A DNA stretch of 64,000 nt from an uncultured Paraprevotella sp. (GTDB lineage Bacteria; Bacteroidota; Bacteroidia; Bacteroidales; Bacteroidaceae): assembly GCA_944321565.1 (NCBI GenBank), contig CALULT010000008.1, positions 1 to 64,000 of the forward strand, given 5' to 3'. Below the pieces are notes generated by a model. It saw only the letters and a program-made list of their open reading frames with translations, searched no databases and was not told the origin of the DNA. Made by a program: the position numbers and the translations under genes. Below, in pieces: positions 7,439 to 17,106 of the stretch (position 1 is its first letter; each line of letters opens with the position of its first letter).

Positions 7439-8713
7439 TCATTGTTTGTAACGGTCGTTCCACAGCCGCACCATGCGTTCGTGCAACTTGGCTTCCGCGG
7501 CATTCTCTTGCGCATGCCAGATGCGCCTGTCTTTCACCTCGTCCGGAAGGAACTGCTGCTTCACGAAATGTCCCTCGAAGTCGTGGGCATACTTATATTC
7601 CTTTCCGTAGCCCAGTTCCTTCATCAACTGGGTGGGCGCATTGCGCAAATGCAAGGGCACGGGAAGGTTGCCGGTTTGCCGCACCAGTTGCAAGGCATCG
7701 TTAATGCCCATGTATGCCGAATTGCTTTTGGGGCTTGTGGCCAGATACACGGTAGCCTCCGCCAACGGGATTCGCCCTTCCGGCCATCCGATTTTCATCA
7801 CGGCGTCAAACGCGGCGTTGGCCAACAACAACGCGTTGGGATTGGCCAGCCCGATGTCTTCGCTGGCCGAAATGACCAAGCGGCGGGCTATGAACGAAGG
7901 GTCTTCCCCGCCTTCTATCATCCGCGCCAACCAATACAAGGCTGCGTCCGGATCGCTTCCGCGTATGCTCTTGATGAATGCCGAAATGATGTCGTAGTGC
8001 ATCTCCCCTCCTTTGTCGTATGCGAGGGGATTTTGTTGCAACCGCTCGGCCACGACGTTGTCGGTAATGATGACGTGGTCTGTCCCGTCGGCCTCCACCA
8101 CCAGCTCCAGAATGTTCAAGAGCTTACGGGCATCGCCACCGCTGTATCTAAGCATGGCATCGGTTTCGCGGAACTCGATTTGTTTGGCTTTCAGGATGGC
8201 ATCTTTTTCAACGGCATTCCGCAACAGTTCTAGTAAGTCGTCCTTGGTCAGGCTCTTCAGCACGTAGAGCTGGCAACGCGACAGAAGCGGACGAATCACC
8301 TCGAAAGACGGATTCTCCGTCGTGGCACCGATGAGCGTCACCGTACCCTGTTCCACGGCACCCAGCAGGGAGTCTTGTTGCGACTTGCTGAAGCGGTGGA
8401 TTTCGTCAATGAACAATATCGGGCTGGCCTGGGAAAAAAAGCGGTTGTGCTTCGCCTTTTCTATCACCTCGCGCACTTCCTTCACTCCGCTCGTCACGGC
8501 ACTCAACGTATAAAAAGGTGTCTCCAGCTTGTGCGCGATGATTTGCGCCAACGTGGTCTTGCCTACGCCCGGAGGCCCCCACAGGATAAAGGAAGAAATG
8601 CGTCCCGAGTCAATCATCTTGCGCAAGACCGCTCCCGGACCGACCAAATGCTTCTGTCCCACGTAATCGTCCAACGTGCGGGGACGTAATCTTTCTGCCA
8701 AAGGTGCTCCCAT
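7439..8713 (-). CDS. rarA: replication-associated recombination protein A (AAA+ ATPase)
   Basis: This 424-residue cytosolic ATPase of the RarA/MgsA/WRNIP1 family acts at stalled replication forks. It shows MGAPLAERLRPRTLDDYVGQ at the N-terminus, Walker A GPPGVGKTTLA, Walker B LFIDEIHRFSKSQQDSLL, sensor 1 GATTENPSFEV, and the family C-terminal clamp-loader-like region (ISAFIKSIRGSDPDAALYW, GEDPSFIARRL, ASEDIGLANP). Length is typical. It lies 12 bases downstream of the DUF5686 gene on the same strand, so cotranscription is possible. It converges on the hybrid regulator gene with only 9 bases between the stops. Confidence 0.96.
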   Translation of the reverse strand: MGAPLAERLRPRTLDDYVGQKHLVGPGAVLRKMIDSGRISSFILWGPPGVGKTTLAQIIAHKLETPFYTLSAVTSGVKEVREVIEKAKHNRFFSQASPILFIDEIHRFSKSQQDSLLGAVEQGTVTLIGATTENPSFEVIRPLLSRCQLYVLKSLTKDDLLELLRNAVEKDAILKAKQIEFRETDAMLRYSGGDARKLLNILELVVEADGTDHVIITDNVVAERLQQNPLAYDKGGEMHYDIISAFIKSIRGSDPDAALYWLARMIEGGEDPSFIARRLVISASEDIGLANPNALLLANAAFDAVMKIGWPEGRIPLAEATVYLATSPKSNSAYMGINDALQLVRQTGNLPVPLHLRNAPTQLMKELGYGKEYKYAHDFEGHFVKQQFLPDEVKDRRIWHAQENAAEAKLHERMVRLWNDRYKQ

Positions 8714-8725
8714 TTTCCAAAAAGT

Positions 8726-11287
8726 TTAAAAGTCAAACTGCAAGACGAACCTCACACCGTTCTTCTTCACGTTAGGCAAATCCAAGTAATTCAACCTCCT
8801 CACATAGTCAACACGGAGGAACTTGAAGATGTTGTGGATTCCCACGTTCAACTCCATATAGGGCGCGTCGCCCATGACGAAGCTTGTCGGCATGCCGTTC
8901 CGCGAGGGGAAATCAAACAACTCTCCACCGCCCGCCTGCTTATATGGATTATTCTTGTCCGTCAGCGCACCGTAGAGCGTCTTGAAACCGATGACCTCGC
9001 GCCATTTCAGATGCTTGAGCAACGGGATGCGGTTGAACAGCTTCCCGCTCAAGTCCCATTGCAAGGCCACCGAGACAAAACGGTCGTTCATGAACTCCAT
9101 GTTGTTAATCAGGTTGAACATGTTACGCTGGATGATATAGGAATTGTTGGCCTCCGGCGTAATCAGCAAGGGGAAAGGCACTTTGTTCCACTGCGCACCC
9201 GCACGGGCATACACATCAATGCGCCCCCACGAATTAAGCCAAAAACGTTTCGTCAGGGACAGTTCCGTATAATTGGACGCATAATCGCCGCCCAGGACGC
9301 CTTTGAATCCGGCGGTGTGCATCAACGTGAAAATCGGATAATTATGGTTCACCGGATGCCGACGTTGTTTGGTGACCACCACCTGTTCTCCCGGTGCATA
9401 GCGCAGGCTCAGGGTGGCTTCGCTTTGCGTCAGCTTTGGCACCATCAGCCCGTCCAGGTTGCGGTAGAACAACGAGCCGGTCGGCGTTTGGGTGATGTGG
9501 CGCAACTGGGCCGTGATGCCGAAATGGTTGTCGAACTCATACACATAGCGCACACTATACTGCCGGAAATAAGACATGTGGTCGATGGTCTGCGTCTTGA
9601 ACGAAGCAAAGACGTTGTCTTTGTCCGTAGGCAGCAAAGCGTCAGAAGGAGCCATGACATCGTAACGGGTGGACACGGCAATGGAGTTCCGCGGAAATTC
9701 CTCGGGGGAATACTGTTTCTTCAGGAACGAATATTCTATTTCCCCCTCATATTTCCATTTCCTGTCCCGTATGCCGTAGGCCACGTAACCTTTCAGGAAA
9801 AGGTGCGGGTTGAGGTTGGCCGTCGTTTGCGCACTGGCACGCAAACGCACCTTATCGATAAAATTGGATGAGACCACCGTGTTCACAGGGCCGAAGTCCA
9901 CATAGTTTCTTTTTCCTGGCGGCGAAGTCTCCACATAGTTCTCCACGAAAGCCCGCACAATCCATATAATCCACCCGAAACCTCTTTTTTTCGTCATGTC
10001 GCTCACCATCGTGGACATGCCGGCTTCCGAACGGGTCAACGTGTCCGTGCGATGCTGCGCCCAAAATGTCTCGTCCTTGATTTGTGGCACACCTTCCCTC
10101 GGGATTTCCCGCTGCTCGAACCGCTCATCGGCAATGGGCGAGAAATCAAAGCCCGTATAAGCCGTGGTGCGCTTGACCAACATGTTGTGATACTTCTTCA
10201 ATGCGCCCAATTCGGCTATCATGTTATCCTTCACCAAAACGCGCTGCCCGTTGGGCAATGTGGCGAAGTCCTGCTCAATCACCAGGTTGCTGATGAAATT
10301 CACGCTGGAACGCACAGGCAAGTTCACCAAGCAACGCTTCACCTGATAGGAACTGTCTGCCAAGACCCACAAACGACCCGAAAAGCCGAAGTCTTGCGGA
10401 TTGCGGGGAATGAAGCTCAGCTCAATGCACTTGTCCCCCTCCACGTCCAGCGTGTCCATAATATAATACTGGTAAAAGGTGATGGCATGGGATTCCGACA
10501 ATGGGCTGGTGAAATAACGTTCCAGCAAATTGATGGAATTGTCGTAGATGTTCACGTCGGCAAAGAAACGCTGCAAGACGATGTTCACAATGTCGCCCGT
10601 GGCGAAAAGTTCGTTCAACCCCTCCGAATTCGTCCCCCGCACAAAGTCGCGCTCAGCTTCGGGCTGCTTCCTGAAGATATGTTCCGAAGAAGTCTCGTTG
10701 TAAGTCAGCGGCAGGATGTTGGTCTGCGTCTGCGGGCAATATTCCACTTGCTTGAGCAACAGGGGATATCTGCGGAGGAATCCGCTGTCCATGAACTCTT
10801 GCGTGATGTTGTTGAACCCGAACGTAATCCGTTGGTATTTGTCATAACGGTAATAGTCATTGTTCTTCAAGTCGTTTTGTCCCTTCGCGGCAATCACCTT
10901 CCGCATCAGTTCCACCGCCGGGTTGTTCTTCCGACTGTATTTTTGCCTTTTGGGTTTCACCACGAGTTCCGACAATTCCCTGTCCAAGCTTTTCATGCTC
11001 ACATTCACAGTGCGCTTCTCTCCCACCCTGACTGCCCGCTTCACCGTTTCATATCCCACAAACGAGACCACGAGGCTGTCCCTCCTTCCGGAAGCGCGCA
11101 ATGTGAACCTCCCCCTCCGGTCCGTGGTCGTCCCCACATGCCTTTGGCTCTCATAATAGACATTGGCCGAAGGGATGGGGTCTCCCGTGTCCGAATCAAT
11201 CACCCGTCCACTGATTTGTGCCCGTATCACGCCGGACAGACAGCAACAAAGCACAAAAAGCCATATCCTTTTACCTAAAAGTTTCAA
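8726..11287 (-). CDS. DUF5686 family outer-membrane protein with carboxypeptidase-regulatory-like domain
   Basis: This 853-residue protein has a signal peptide (LLGKRIWLFVLCCCLSGVIRAQ) followed by a CarboxypepD_reg-like beta-sandwich (about 22-105: ISGRVIDSDTGDPIPSANVY to VNVSMKSLDRELSELVVKP). A long C-terminal region with alternating aromatic strands ends in F-V-L-Q-F-D-F, the aromatic terminus of outer-membrane beta-barrels. Family knowledge: DUF5686 proteins are widespread in Bacteroidota and structurally TonB-receptor-like without a plug, with no firm function. It heads a possible two-gene unit with rarA and is divergent from the OPT transporter. Complete and of normal length. Confidence 0.9.
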   Translation of the reverse strand: MKLLGKRIWLFVLCCCLSGVIRAQISGRVIDSDTGDPIPSANVYYESQRHVGTTTDRRGRFTLRASGRRDSLVVSFVGYETVKRAVRVGEKRTVNVSMKSLDRELSELVVKPKRQKYSRKNNPAVELMRKVIAAKGQNDLKNNDYYRYDKYQRITFGFNNITQEFMDSGFLRRYPLLLKQVEYCPQTQTNILPLTYNETSSEHIFRKQPEAERDFVRGTNSEGLNELFATGDIVNIVLQRFFADVNIYDNSINLLERYFTSPLSESHAITFYQYYIMDTLDVEGDKCIELSFIPRNPQDFGFSGRLWVLADSSYQVKRCLVNLPVRSSVNFISNLVIEQDFATLPNGQRVLVKDNMIAELGALKKYHNMLVKRTTAYTGFDFSPIADERFEQREIPREGVPQIKDETFWAQHRTDTLTRSEAGMSTMVSDMTKKRGFGWIIWIVRAFVENYVETSPPGKRNYVDFGPVNTVVSSNFIDKVRLRASAQTTANLNPHLFLKGYVAYGIRDRKWKYEGEIEYSFLKKQYSPEEFPRNSIAVSTRYDVMAPSDALLPTDKDNVFASFKTQTIDHMSYFRQYSVRYVYEFDNHFGITAQLRHITQTPTGSLFYRNLDGLMVPKLTQSEATLSLRYAPGEQVVVTKQRRHPVNHNYPIFTLMHTAGFKGVLGGDYASNYTELSLTKRFWLNSWGRIDVYARAGAQWNKVPFPLLITPEANNSYIIQRNMFNLINNMEFMNDRFVSVALQWDLSGKLFNRIPLLKHLKWREVIGFKTLYGALTDKNNPYKQAGGGELFDFPSRNGMPTSFVMGDAPYMELNVGIHNIFKFLRVDYVRRLNYLDLPNVKKNGVRFVLQFDF

Positions 11288-11403
11288 ATGTCAGTTCCCT
11301 TTTTAAACTGCAAAAGTAATGAATAAGAATAAATCCGCACCATAAATTAAGCTAATTAAAGAAAATCAAGACAGCCCTACGAACAATTTTGCCCTGAAAT
11401 CCT

Positions 11404-11411
11404 TATCTTTG
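11404..11411 (+). promoter_or_regulatory. -7 box of the OPT transporter gene
   Basis: TATCTTTG matches the consensus and lies 35 bases before the ATG at 11447. A TTTG at 11388-11391 is too close (12 bases) to be the -33 element. Confidence 0.5.
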
Positions 11412-11446
11412 CCCACAATTTTAAACAAACATTAAAACGTGACGAC

Positions 11447-13420
11447 ATGGAAAAACATGAAAACCAACCGTCAGGGTTGCCGGAAAACGCATTCCGGGAA
11501 TTAAAGGAAGGCGAACAATACGCGCCGCTGATGTCTCCAGACAAGACCTACAAAGAAGTCACCACATGGTCTGTGCTGTGGGGAATCCTGATGGCCGTGC
11601 TGTTCTCCGCTGCCTCCGCCTACCTGGGGCTGAAAGTGGGACAGGTGTTCGAAGCGGCCATCCCCATCACCATCATCGCCATCGGCCTTGCCGGTGCGAC
11701 CCACCGCAAGGGGGCATTGGGCGAAAACGTCATCATCCAAAGCATAGGTGCCTGCTCGGGAATGGTCGTGGCCGGAGCCATCTTCACCTTGCCCGCCCTG
11801 TATATCCTGCAAGATAAATATCCGGAAATGACGGTGGACTTCCTGGAAGTGTTCATCGCGTCCGTGCTGGGCGGCGCGTTAGGCATCCTTTTCCTGATTC
11901 CGTTCCGGAAATACTTCGTGAAGGACATGCACGGGAAATATCCTTTCCCCGAGGCCACGGCTTCCACCCAAGTGCTCGTCTCAGGCGAAAAAGGCGGCAG
12001 CCAGGCCCGCCCTCTCTTGATTGCCGGGTTGGTTGGCGGACTCTATGATTTCATCATCGCCACGGTAGGTTGGTGGAACGAAAGCTTCACCACACGCTGT
12101 TTCGAATGGGGACAACTGTTGGCCGACAAAGCCAAACTTGTCTTCAAAATCAACACCGGAGCGGCCGTATTGGGCATGGGCTACATCGTCGGACTGAAAT
12201 ACGCCCTCATCATCTGCTGCGGTTCCGTGGCCGTGTGGTGGGTCATCGTTCCTGCCATCCCCTTGTTGTTCCCCGGACTTGACATGGGCGACGGCGTGGC
12301 AGCCTCCGCCGCCAGCGCGGAACAGATTTTCCAATATGCCAAGAGCATTGGCATTGGCGGCATCGCCATGGCGGGCGTCATCGGCATCCTGAAAAGCCGG
12401 AAAATCATCGGAAGCGCCATCGGGCTTGCCGCACAGGAAATGAAAGGCAAAGGCAAAAGCGGCACGGCCGTGCCCCGCACCCAGCGCGACCTCTCCATGA
12501 AAATAGTGGTCGTCGGTTCGCTGGCCGCCATCGTGGCCATCCTGCTGTTTTTCTACTTCGACGTCATGGAAGGCAACCTCCTGTTCACCCTCACCGGCGT
12601 GTTGATTGTTGCCGTGATTGCCTTCCTCTTCACCACTGTGGCAGCCAACGCCATCGCCATCGTGGGCAGCAACCCAGTGTCTGGCATGACGCTGATGACC
12701 CTCATCCTGGCTTCCGTCATCATGGTGGCCGTGGGCCTGCGGGGCACTGCCGGCATGGTGGCCGCCCTGATCATGGGCGGCGTGGTATGCACCGCCTTGG
12801 CCACGGCCGGCAGCTTCATCACCGACCTCAAAATCGGCTACTGGCTGGGCAGCACACCCAAGAAACAGGAGTCGTTCAAGTTCCTGGGCACCTTGGTGTC
12901 TGCGGCAACCGTGGCCGGCGTCATCATGATACTGAACGAGACATACGGCTTCACGAGCGGACAGTTGGCAGCCCCGCAGGCCAACGCCATGGCCGCTGTC
13001 ATCGAACCGCTGATGAGCGGTGCGGGCGCACCTTGGCTGCTCTATGGCATCGGCGCGGCCATCGCCATCGTCCTTACCCTCTGCAATGTCTCCGCCCTGG
13101 CCTTCGCCCTAGGCATGTTCATTCCATTGGAACTCAACCTGCCTTTATTGGTGGGCGGACTGATTAACTGGTTCGTCACCACGCGCAGCAAGGAAGAGGA
13201 CGTGAACAGGGCGCGTGGCGAAAAAGGCACCCTCATAGCCTCGGGCTTCATCGCCGGCGGTGCGCTCATGGGCGTAGCCAGCGCGGCCTTGCGGTTCGGC
13301 GGCATCTCGTTCGACTACAGCGGCTGGTGGGCCAATCCTGCCAGCGAATGGCTCTCGCTCTGCATGTACGCCCTACTCATAATATATATGATCAAAGCGA
13401 GCCTGCACATCAAGAAATAA
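11447..13420 (+). CDS. OPT family oligopeptide transporter
   Basis: This 657-residue polytopic inner-membrane protein belongs to the oligopeptide transporter (OPT) superfamily. After a soluble N-terminus (about 1-45), TTWSVLWGILMAVLFSAASA starts the first helix. Family signatures are visible: YLGLKVGQVFEAAIPI, GENVIIQSIGACSGMVVAGA, the KYPFPEATASTQVLVSGEKG segment and VGSNPVSGMTLMTLILAS. Bacterial members probably import peptides or metal chelates by proton coupling; the substrate here is unknown. It is monocistronic, with its own promoter and rpsP following 123 bases later under a separate promoter. No sign of damage. Confidence 0.93.
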   Translation: MEKHENQPSGLPENAFRELKEGEQYAPLMSPDKTYKEVTTWSVLWGILMAVLFSAASAYLGLKVGQVFEAAIPITIIAIGLAGATHRKGALGENVIIQSIGACSGMVVAGAIFTLPALYILQDKYPEMTVDFLEVFIASVLGGALGILFLIPFRKYFVKDMHGKYPFPEATASTQVLVSGEKGGSQARPLLIAGLVGGLYDFIIATVGWWNESFTTRCFEWGQLLADKAKLVFKINTGAAVLGMGYIVGLKYALIICCGSVAVWWVIVPAIPLLFPGLDMGDGVAASAASAEQIFQYAKSIGIGGIAMAGVIGILKSRKIIGSAIGLAAQEMKGKGKSGTAVPRTQRDLSMKIVVVGSLAAIVAILLFFYFDVMEGNLLFTLTGVLIVAVIAFLFTTVAANAIAIVGSNPVSGMTLMTLILASVIMVAVGLRGTAGMVAALIMGGVVCTALATAGSFITDLKIGYWLGSTPKKQESFKFLGTLVSAATVAGVIMILNETYGFTSGQLAAPQANAMAAVIEPLMSGAGAPWLLYGIGAAIAIVLTLCNVSALAFALGMFIPLELNLPLLVGGLINWFVTTRSKEEDVNRARGEKGTLIASGFIAGGALMGVASAALRFGGISFDYSGWWANPASEWLSLCMYALLIIYMIKASLHIKK

Positions 13421-13451
13421 GCGGGAGTTGCACAAAAATCGGGCATAAGCC

Positions 13452-13482
13452 TTGGCCAATCAAAGGAAAAGGCGTAACTTTG
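13452..13482 (+). promoter_or_regulatory. promoter of rpsP
   Basis: TTG at 13452-13454, a 20-base spacer and TAACTTTG at 13475-13482 form a good -33/-7 pair. The leader is roughly 55 bases and A/T-rich before the ATG at 13544. Confidence 0.65.
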
Positions 13483-13543
13483 CGCCGCCGTTACGAGTTG
13501 ACGGCATATTTCAAACCTATAATTTATAAACAAAACATTTTTT

Positions 13544-14092
13544 ATGGCAACAAAAATCAGATTGCAACGCCATGGCCGTAAGGGCTACGCCTTTTACAGC
13601 ATCGTCATTGCAGACGTAAGAGCACCACGTGATGGTAAGTTTACAGAAAAGATTGGCACGTATAACCCGAACACCAATCCCGCCACTGTAGATTTGAAAT
13701 TCGACCGCGCCCTGTATTGGGTCGAAGTCGGTGCGCAACCCACCGACACCGTGCGCAACATCCTTTCCAAGGAAGGTGTTTACATGATGAAGCACCTGCG
13801 CGGCGGCGTGAAGAAGGGAGCTTTTGACGAAGCTACCGCACAAGCCAAGTTCGAAGCTTGGAAGAGCGACAAGCAGAAAGGCTTGGAAGCTTTCGAAGCC
13901 AAGAAGGCTGCCGACAAGAAAGCTGCGGCCGAAGCCCGCCTGCAGGCCGAGAAGAAAGTCAACGAAGAGATTGCTAAGAAAGTTGCAGAGAAGAAAGCTG
14001 CCGCGGCTGCCGCAAAGGCTGAAGCCGAAGCTGCTGAAAACGCTGCTGATGCTCCCGCAGAGGAAACAACCGAAACACCTGCCGAAGCATAA
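13544..14092 (+). CDS. rpsP: 30S ribosomal protein S16 with long C-terminal extension
   Basis: The first 80 or so residues are canonical S16 ([60 protein letters not shown]). S16 binds 16S rRNA early in 30S assembly. Residues about 95-182 form a low-complexity Lys/Ala/Glu tail ([20 protein letters not shown], then [19 protein letters not shown]). Such tails are normal in Bacteroidota S16. Unlike in many bacteria, rimM and trmD are not adjacent; the gene stands alone with its own promoter and terminator. Confidence 0.97.
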   Translation: MATKIRLQRHGRKGYAFYSIVIADVRAPRDGKFTEKIGTYNPNTNPATVDLKFDRALYWVEVGAQPTDTVRNILSKEGVYMMKHLRGGVKKGAFDEATAQAKFEAWKSDKQKGLEAFEAKKAADKKAAAEARLQAEKKVNEEIAKKVAEKKAAAAAAKAEAEAAENAADAPAEETTETPAEA

Positions 14093-14125
14093 ACAAACTT
14101 ATTTTTATTACTTCTTTCAAACACA

Positions 14126-14164
14126 AAAGGCGGCCGACCTGCAAAGGAAAGCCGCTTTCTTTTT
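14126..14164 (+). terminator. intrinsic terminator of rpsP
   Basis: GGCGGC near 14129-14134 pairs with GCCGC at 14151-14155, followed by TTTCTTTTT. It lies between rpsP and the convergent flavodoxin gene. Confidence 0.65.
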
Positions 14165-14183
14165 ACGTCTGCCACGCAGGAAT

Positions 14184-14756
14184 TTACTGTTTCCCCACCA
14201 CATCACCGACCCAGTTTTGAACGGTATTCCGGCCGGCCCTGTTCAGCAGCTTGCCGTCCTGCCATTCCAAATCGGGATAGGCTTTCCTCAACTCCTTTAC
14301 GCTATTGCTTATCCCGCTTCCGCCGGAGGTAGCAAACGGGACGAGCGTTTTGCCTTTCAAGTCGTAGCTCTCGATGAATGTGTTGATGATTCGCGGTGCC
14401 TGGTCCCACCAGATGGGATAGCCGATGAAAATGACATCGTAGGCAGCGACATCTGGTTTCGTGTCTTTTAGTGCCGGACGAGCCTGCGGATTATTCATTT
14501 CCACCGAACTGCGCGACTGCCTGTTGTTCCAGTCAAGGTCATCGGACGTGTAGGCTTGTTGCGGGACAATCTCGCATAATGTGCCGCCTGTAACGTCTGC
14601 AATCGTCCGGGCTGCTTGGGCGGTTGTGCCTGTGGCGGAAAAATACACAACCAACGACTTGTTTTCGGTTTGCATACTCTTTTCTCTTTTGTTTTGGGCG
14701 CAGGCGGCAAAGCTCATGGTCATTACCGCCGCCAATGTCAATATCATCTTGTTCAT
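14184..14756 (-). CDS. secreted or membrane-anchored flavodoxin
   Basis: This 190-residue protein has an N-terminal signal (MNKMILTLAAVMTMSFAACA) whose last part, FAACA, looks like a lipobox. A flavodoxin fold follows: the FMN phosphate loop YFSATGTTAQAA, then VIFIGYPIWWDQAPRIINTF and ATSGGSGISNSV. It would carry electrons via FMN, probably outside the cytoplasm. It is the last gene of a three-gene minus-strand unit (15820 to 14184), 21 bases after the carboxymuconolactone decarboxylase gene. The AraC regulator transcribed divergently at 15979 is a likely controller. Confidence 0.88.
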   Translation of the reverse strand: MNKMILTLAAVMTMSFAACAQNKREKSMQTENKSLVVYFSATGTTAQAARTIADVTGGTLCEIVPQQAYTSDDLDWNNRQSRSSVEMNNPQARPALKDTKPDVAAYDVIFIGYPIWWDQAPRIINTFIESYDLKGKTLVPFATSGGSGISNSVKELRKAYPDLEWQDGKLLNRAGRNTVQNWVGDVVGKQ

Positions 14757-14777
14757 AAATCAGTTATTTTAGTAATG

Positions 14778-15605
14778 TCACTTGGCATATTCCTTTTTAA
14801 TGATGCGCAACGCCTTGATAGCAGCGGGGAAACCAATATAGGGCAGGCATTGGATGACGGCGGCGGTCAATGTTTCGGGCGAGTTGCCGGCGTTGATGTT
14901 GCCGTGGTAATGCGAATGGAGCTGGCTTTCGGCTTCCAAGGTGGTCAATACGCAGTAGCCCAACAACTCGCGCGTCTGCAAGTCGAGTGCGCCACGGCTG
15001 TAGATATCGCCGAAGAAATAGTCCGTGAGAAACTGCTCCACGTCCTTGCCCATGTCGCCTGGCACACCTTTCATCACCGAGGCGATGCCGCCGGGATAGA
15101 GCTTGTCCTGAATGGCTTTGCCCGTCTCATGGCGTGTTTCTTCCGTCACCGTGCCTTGCTTTTCCAAAGGCAGGATGATACCCCGCTCCTTGAACACTTC
15201 GTTCACCGTAGCCACGGCATTCAGCATCTTGGGAAAGCCGATGAACGGAGCGGTGAGATACATCACCTCGCGCAGTTCCTCCGGGGTGACACCCACATTG
15301 AGTGCCGCTCCTGCATGGGCTTTCAGTTGCGGGAGCGTCTGCATCGTGGCGAGGGTGATGCAGGTAATCATTTCGCGCTGTTTCAGCGTCAATTCGCCCG
15401 TTTGGAATACTTCACCAAAGATGAACTTCTGAAGGATGTCCATCATCTCCGGGTCTGTGCCCTGCCCGGTCAGGGCTTCACCGCCGAACAGGGTGCGGTA
15501 ATTCTGCTTGCATACTTCGATTCTACTCATATTGTCTGTTGTTTGTGCCATCGCGGACAGACTTCCTGCCAATGCGAGGGCGATTATACCTATAATCTTT
15601 TTCAT
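14778..15605 (-). CDS. secreted carboxymuconolactone decarboxylase family protein (two domains)
   Basis: The 275-residue protein has a signal peptide (MKKIIGIIALALAGSLSAMA) and two CMD/AhpD-like domains. The first (about 55-125) has LTLKQREMITCITLATMQTL and VTPEELREVMYLTAPFIGFP. The second (about 190-265) has LDLQTRELLGYCVLTTLEAE and ETLTAAVIQCLPYIGFPAAI. Family members act as decarboxylases or peroxidase-like thiol enzymes. The AhpD C-x-x-C pair is not seen, so a peroxidase role is unsupported. It starts 2 bases after the upstream small gene stops, so coupling is likely. Confidence 0.88.
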   Translation of the reverse strand: MKKIIGIIALALAGSLSAMAQTTDNMSRIEVCKQNYRTLFGGEALTGQGTDPEMMDILQKFIFGEVFQTGELTLKQREMITCITLATMQTLPQLKAHAGAALNVGVTPEELREVMYLTAPFIGFPKMLNAVATVNEVFKERGIILPLEKQGTVTEETRHETGKAIQDKLYPGGIASVMKGVPGDMGKDVEQFLTDYFFGDIYSRGALDLQTRELLGYCVLTTLEAESQLHSHYHGNINAGNSPETLTAAVIQCLPYIGFPAAIKALRIIKKEYAK

Positions 15606-15607
15606 TG

Positions 15608-15820
15608 TTAACTTGTTTTTATGTTCGTAATTCTATCATTTTCGACCATACCGGATAGCCCTTTCAGTATTTCAATTTCGTTATCCTCCAAGGGTATGGA
15701 CATCTCCCCGTAAAGGAAATGGCGCAAGAGTTGTTGCGGTGTGACGTGATGGCGGTATGCGATGAAGCACACCGCCTCGTCCGCGCACAATTCTTCGGGT
15801 AATTCTGTTTTCTGTTTCAT
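15608..15820 (-). CDS. 70-residue protein of unknown function, first gene of the redox unit
   Basis: The sequence MKQKTELPEELCADEAVCFI continues AYRHHVTPQQLLRHFLYGEM and ends in an acidic, helical tail. There is no signal peptide and no recognised domain; two cysteines (C12, C18) are notable. The ATG at 15820 is chosen over a longer non-ATG frame because the -7 box lies at 15844-15851. Two bases separate it from the following gene, so it is surely translated with it. It may be a regulator or chaperone of the secreted enzymes, but nothing in the sequence says so. Confidence 0.65.
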   Translation of the reverse strand: MKQKTELPEELCADEAVCFIAYRHHVTPQQLLRHFLYGEMSIPLEDNEIEILKGLSGMVENDRITNIKTS

Positions 15821-15843
15821 TGTATTCTCGTTTTTATCTGATG

Positions 15844-15851
15844 CAAAATTA
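15844..15851 (-). promoter_or_regulatory. -7 box of the small protein/CMD/flavodoxin unit
   Basis: CAAAATTA on plus is TAATTTTG on minus, fitting TAnnTTTG, 24 bases before the minus-strand ATG at 15820. Confidence 0.5.
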
Positions 15852-15948
15852 CACCGGAACAAGGAGGAACATTGTAACTATAAGTGGGGGAAGCGTACCA
15901 TTTTTACTGAAATTGCGGTCGGCGTAAGTGATTGTCCGTGAAATGCTT

Positions 15949-15956
15949 TATCTTTG
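15949..15956 (+). promoter_or_regulatory. -7 box of the AraC regulator at 15979
   Basis: TATCTTTG lies 22 bases before the ATG at 15979 and rules out the earlier in-frame start at 15928. Confidence 0.55.
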
Positions 15957-15978
15957 TGTCGGTTTAACAGGAAATAAG

Positions 15979-16878
15979 ATGAGCAAGATATTGAAAGTAA
16001 GGAATGTCAATGACTACGCCCGCTACCTCGGCGGCAAGGAGCAGCACCCGTTGGTCTGCGTCATCGACTATGCCGAGGTGTCGCCCATACGCCACAGCCT
16101 GAACAATTACAGCGTGTACGGGCTGTTCCTGCGGGACGATGCCGATGTGGATTTGGACTATGGCTGCGGCAAATACGATTATAATAAAGGTACGCTGCTC
16201 TGCGTGGCTCCCGGACAGATTGGCGGCAAGGAGGATAACGGCGAGCGGGTGGCGATTACCGGTTGGGCGCTTCTCTTTCACCCCGACCTGCTGCATGGTT
16301 TCCCGCTCGAAAGGCGTATCAAGGAGTATTCGTTTTTCGACTACCGCGTGAATGAAGCCCTGCACATGACCAACGAAGAACACGACATCCTCGTTTCGCT
16401 GATGCGCCAGATGCGTGAGGAACTTGGCAAGAGTCCGGACGAGCTTCAAAACGCCATTCTCGTGGGCTACATCGAACTGACGCTCAACTTCTGCCAGCGA
16501 TTCTACAACCGCCAGTTCGTCACCCGCAAGATAGAAAACTCCGACATCCTCGTCCGCTTCGATCGCCTGCTCCGCGACTATTTCGAGGACAAACTCCAAC
16601 TGACCCTCGGCCTGCCCACCGTGCAGTATTGCGCCGACAAACTGTGCATGTCCGCCAACTACTTCGGCGATGTCATCAAGAAGACCACGGGCGACACGGC
16701 GAGCAGCCACATACGCCAGTTTATCATCCAGTCTGCCAAGAACGGACTGGCGGCCGGAGAGACGGTCTCGCAGGTGTCAGACCGCCTCGGATTTGAATAT
16801 CCGCAGCATTTCAGCCGGATGTTCAAGAAACAGGAAGGCGTCACTCCGTCGCAATACAGCCAGAGCCTGCGGACTTGA
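15979..16878 (+). CDS. AraC family transcriptional regulator
   Basis: The 299-residue protein has an N-terminal cupin-like effector domain (about 1-150: MSKILKVRNVNDYARYLGGK, TLLCVAPGQIGGKEDNGERV, GWALLFHPDLLHGFPLERRI). A C-terminal AraC double helix-turn-helix follows (about 195-298: GLPTVQYCADKLCMSANYFG, GETVSQVSDRLGFEYPQHFS, RMFKKQEGVTPSQY). It is a cytosolic DNA-binding protein. It is divergent from the small protein/CMD/flavodoxin unit with a 158-bp shared region, so that unit is its probable target. The effector is unknown; regulators of this type next to flavodoxin and reductase genes often respond to electrophiles or redox stress. Confidence 0.92.
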   Translation: MSKILKVRNVNDYARYLGGKEQHPLVCVIDYAEVSPIRHSLNNYSVYGLFLRDDADVDLDYGCGKYDYNKGTLLCVAPGQIGGKEDNGERVAITGWALLFHPDLLHGFPLERRIKEYSFFDYRVNEALHMTNEEHDILVSLMRQMREELGKSPDELQNAILVGYIELTLNFCQRFYNRQFVTRKIENSDILVRFDRLLRDYFEDKLQLTLGLPTVQYCADKLCMSANYFGDVIKKTTGDTASSHIRQFIIQSAKNGLAAGETVSQVSDRLGFEYPQHFSRMFKKQEGVTPSQYSQSLRT

Positions 16879-17106
16879 CAATGTGTTTTTCCATACTGCC
16901 TAAGGTTGCCGTCTCTGGACAACAGGCATATCGGCGGCCAAAGTCGGACTCCTCTCTTCAATCTGGCAAGCTCTGTCTTAGTAAGAAAATGGCGTCAATA
17001 TCCGGTGGCAAGGGTCGAAAATGCTTTTTTGTCAAATGTAAAATGGAATATTCGTGGGAAATACTATTTTATTATCAGGTTTAAAAATAATTTATATTAA
17101 AAGATT

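Noticed and set aside
3374..11287. Polysaccharide-utilisation locus around the HTCS and the DUF5686 protein
   Set aside because: There is no SusC/SusD pair or glycoside hydrolase; the DUF5686 protein lacks a TonB plug and neighbours rarA.
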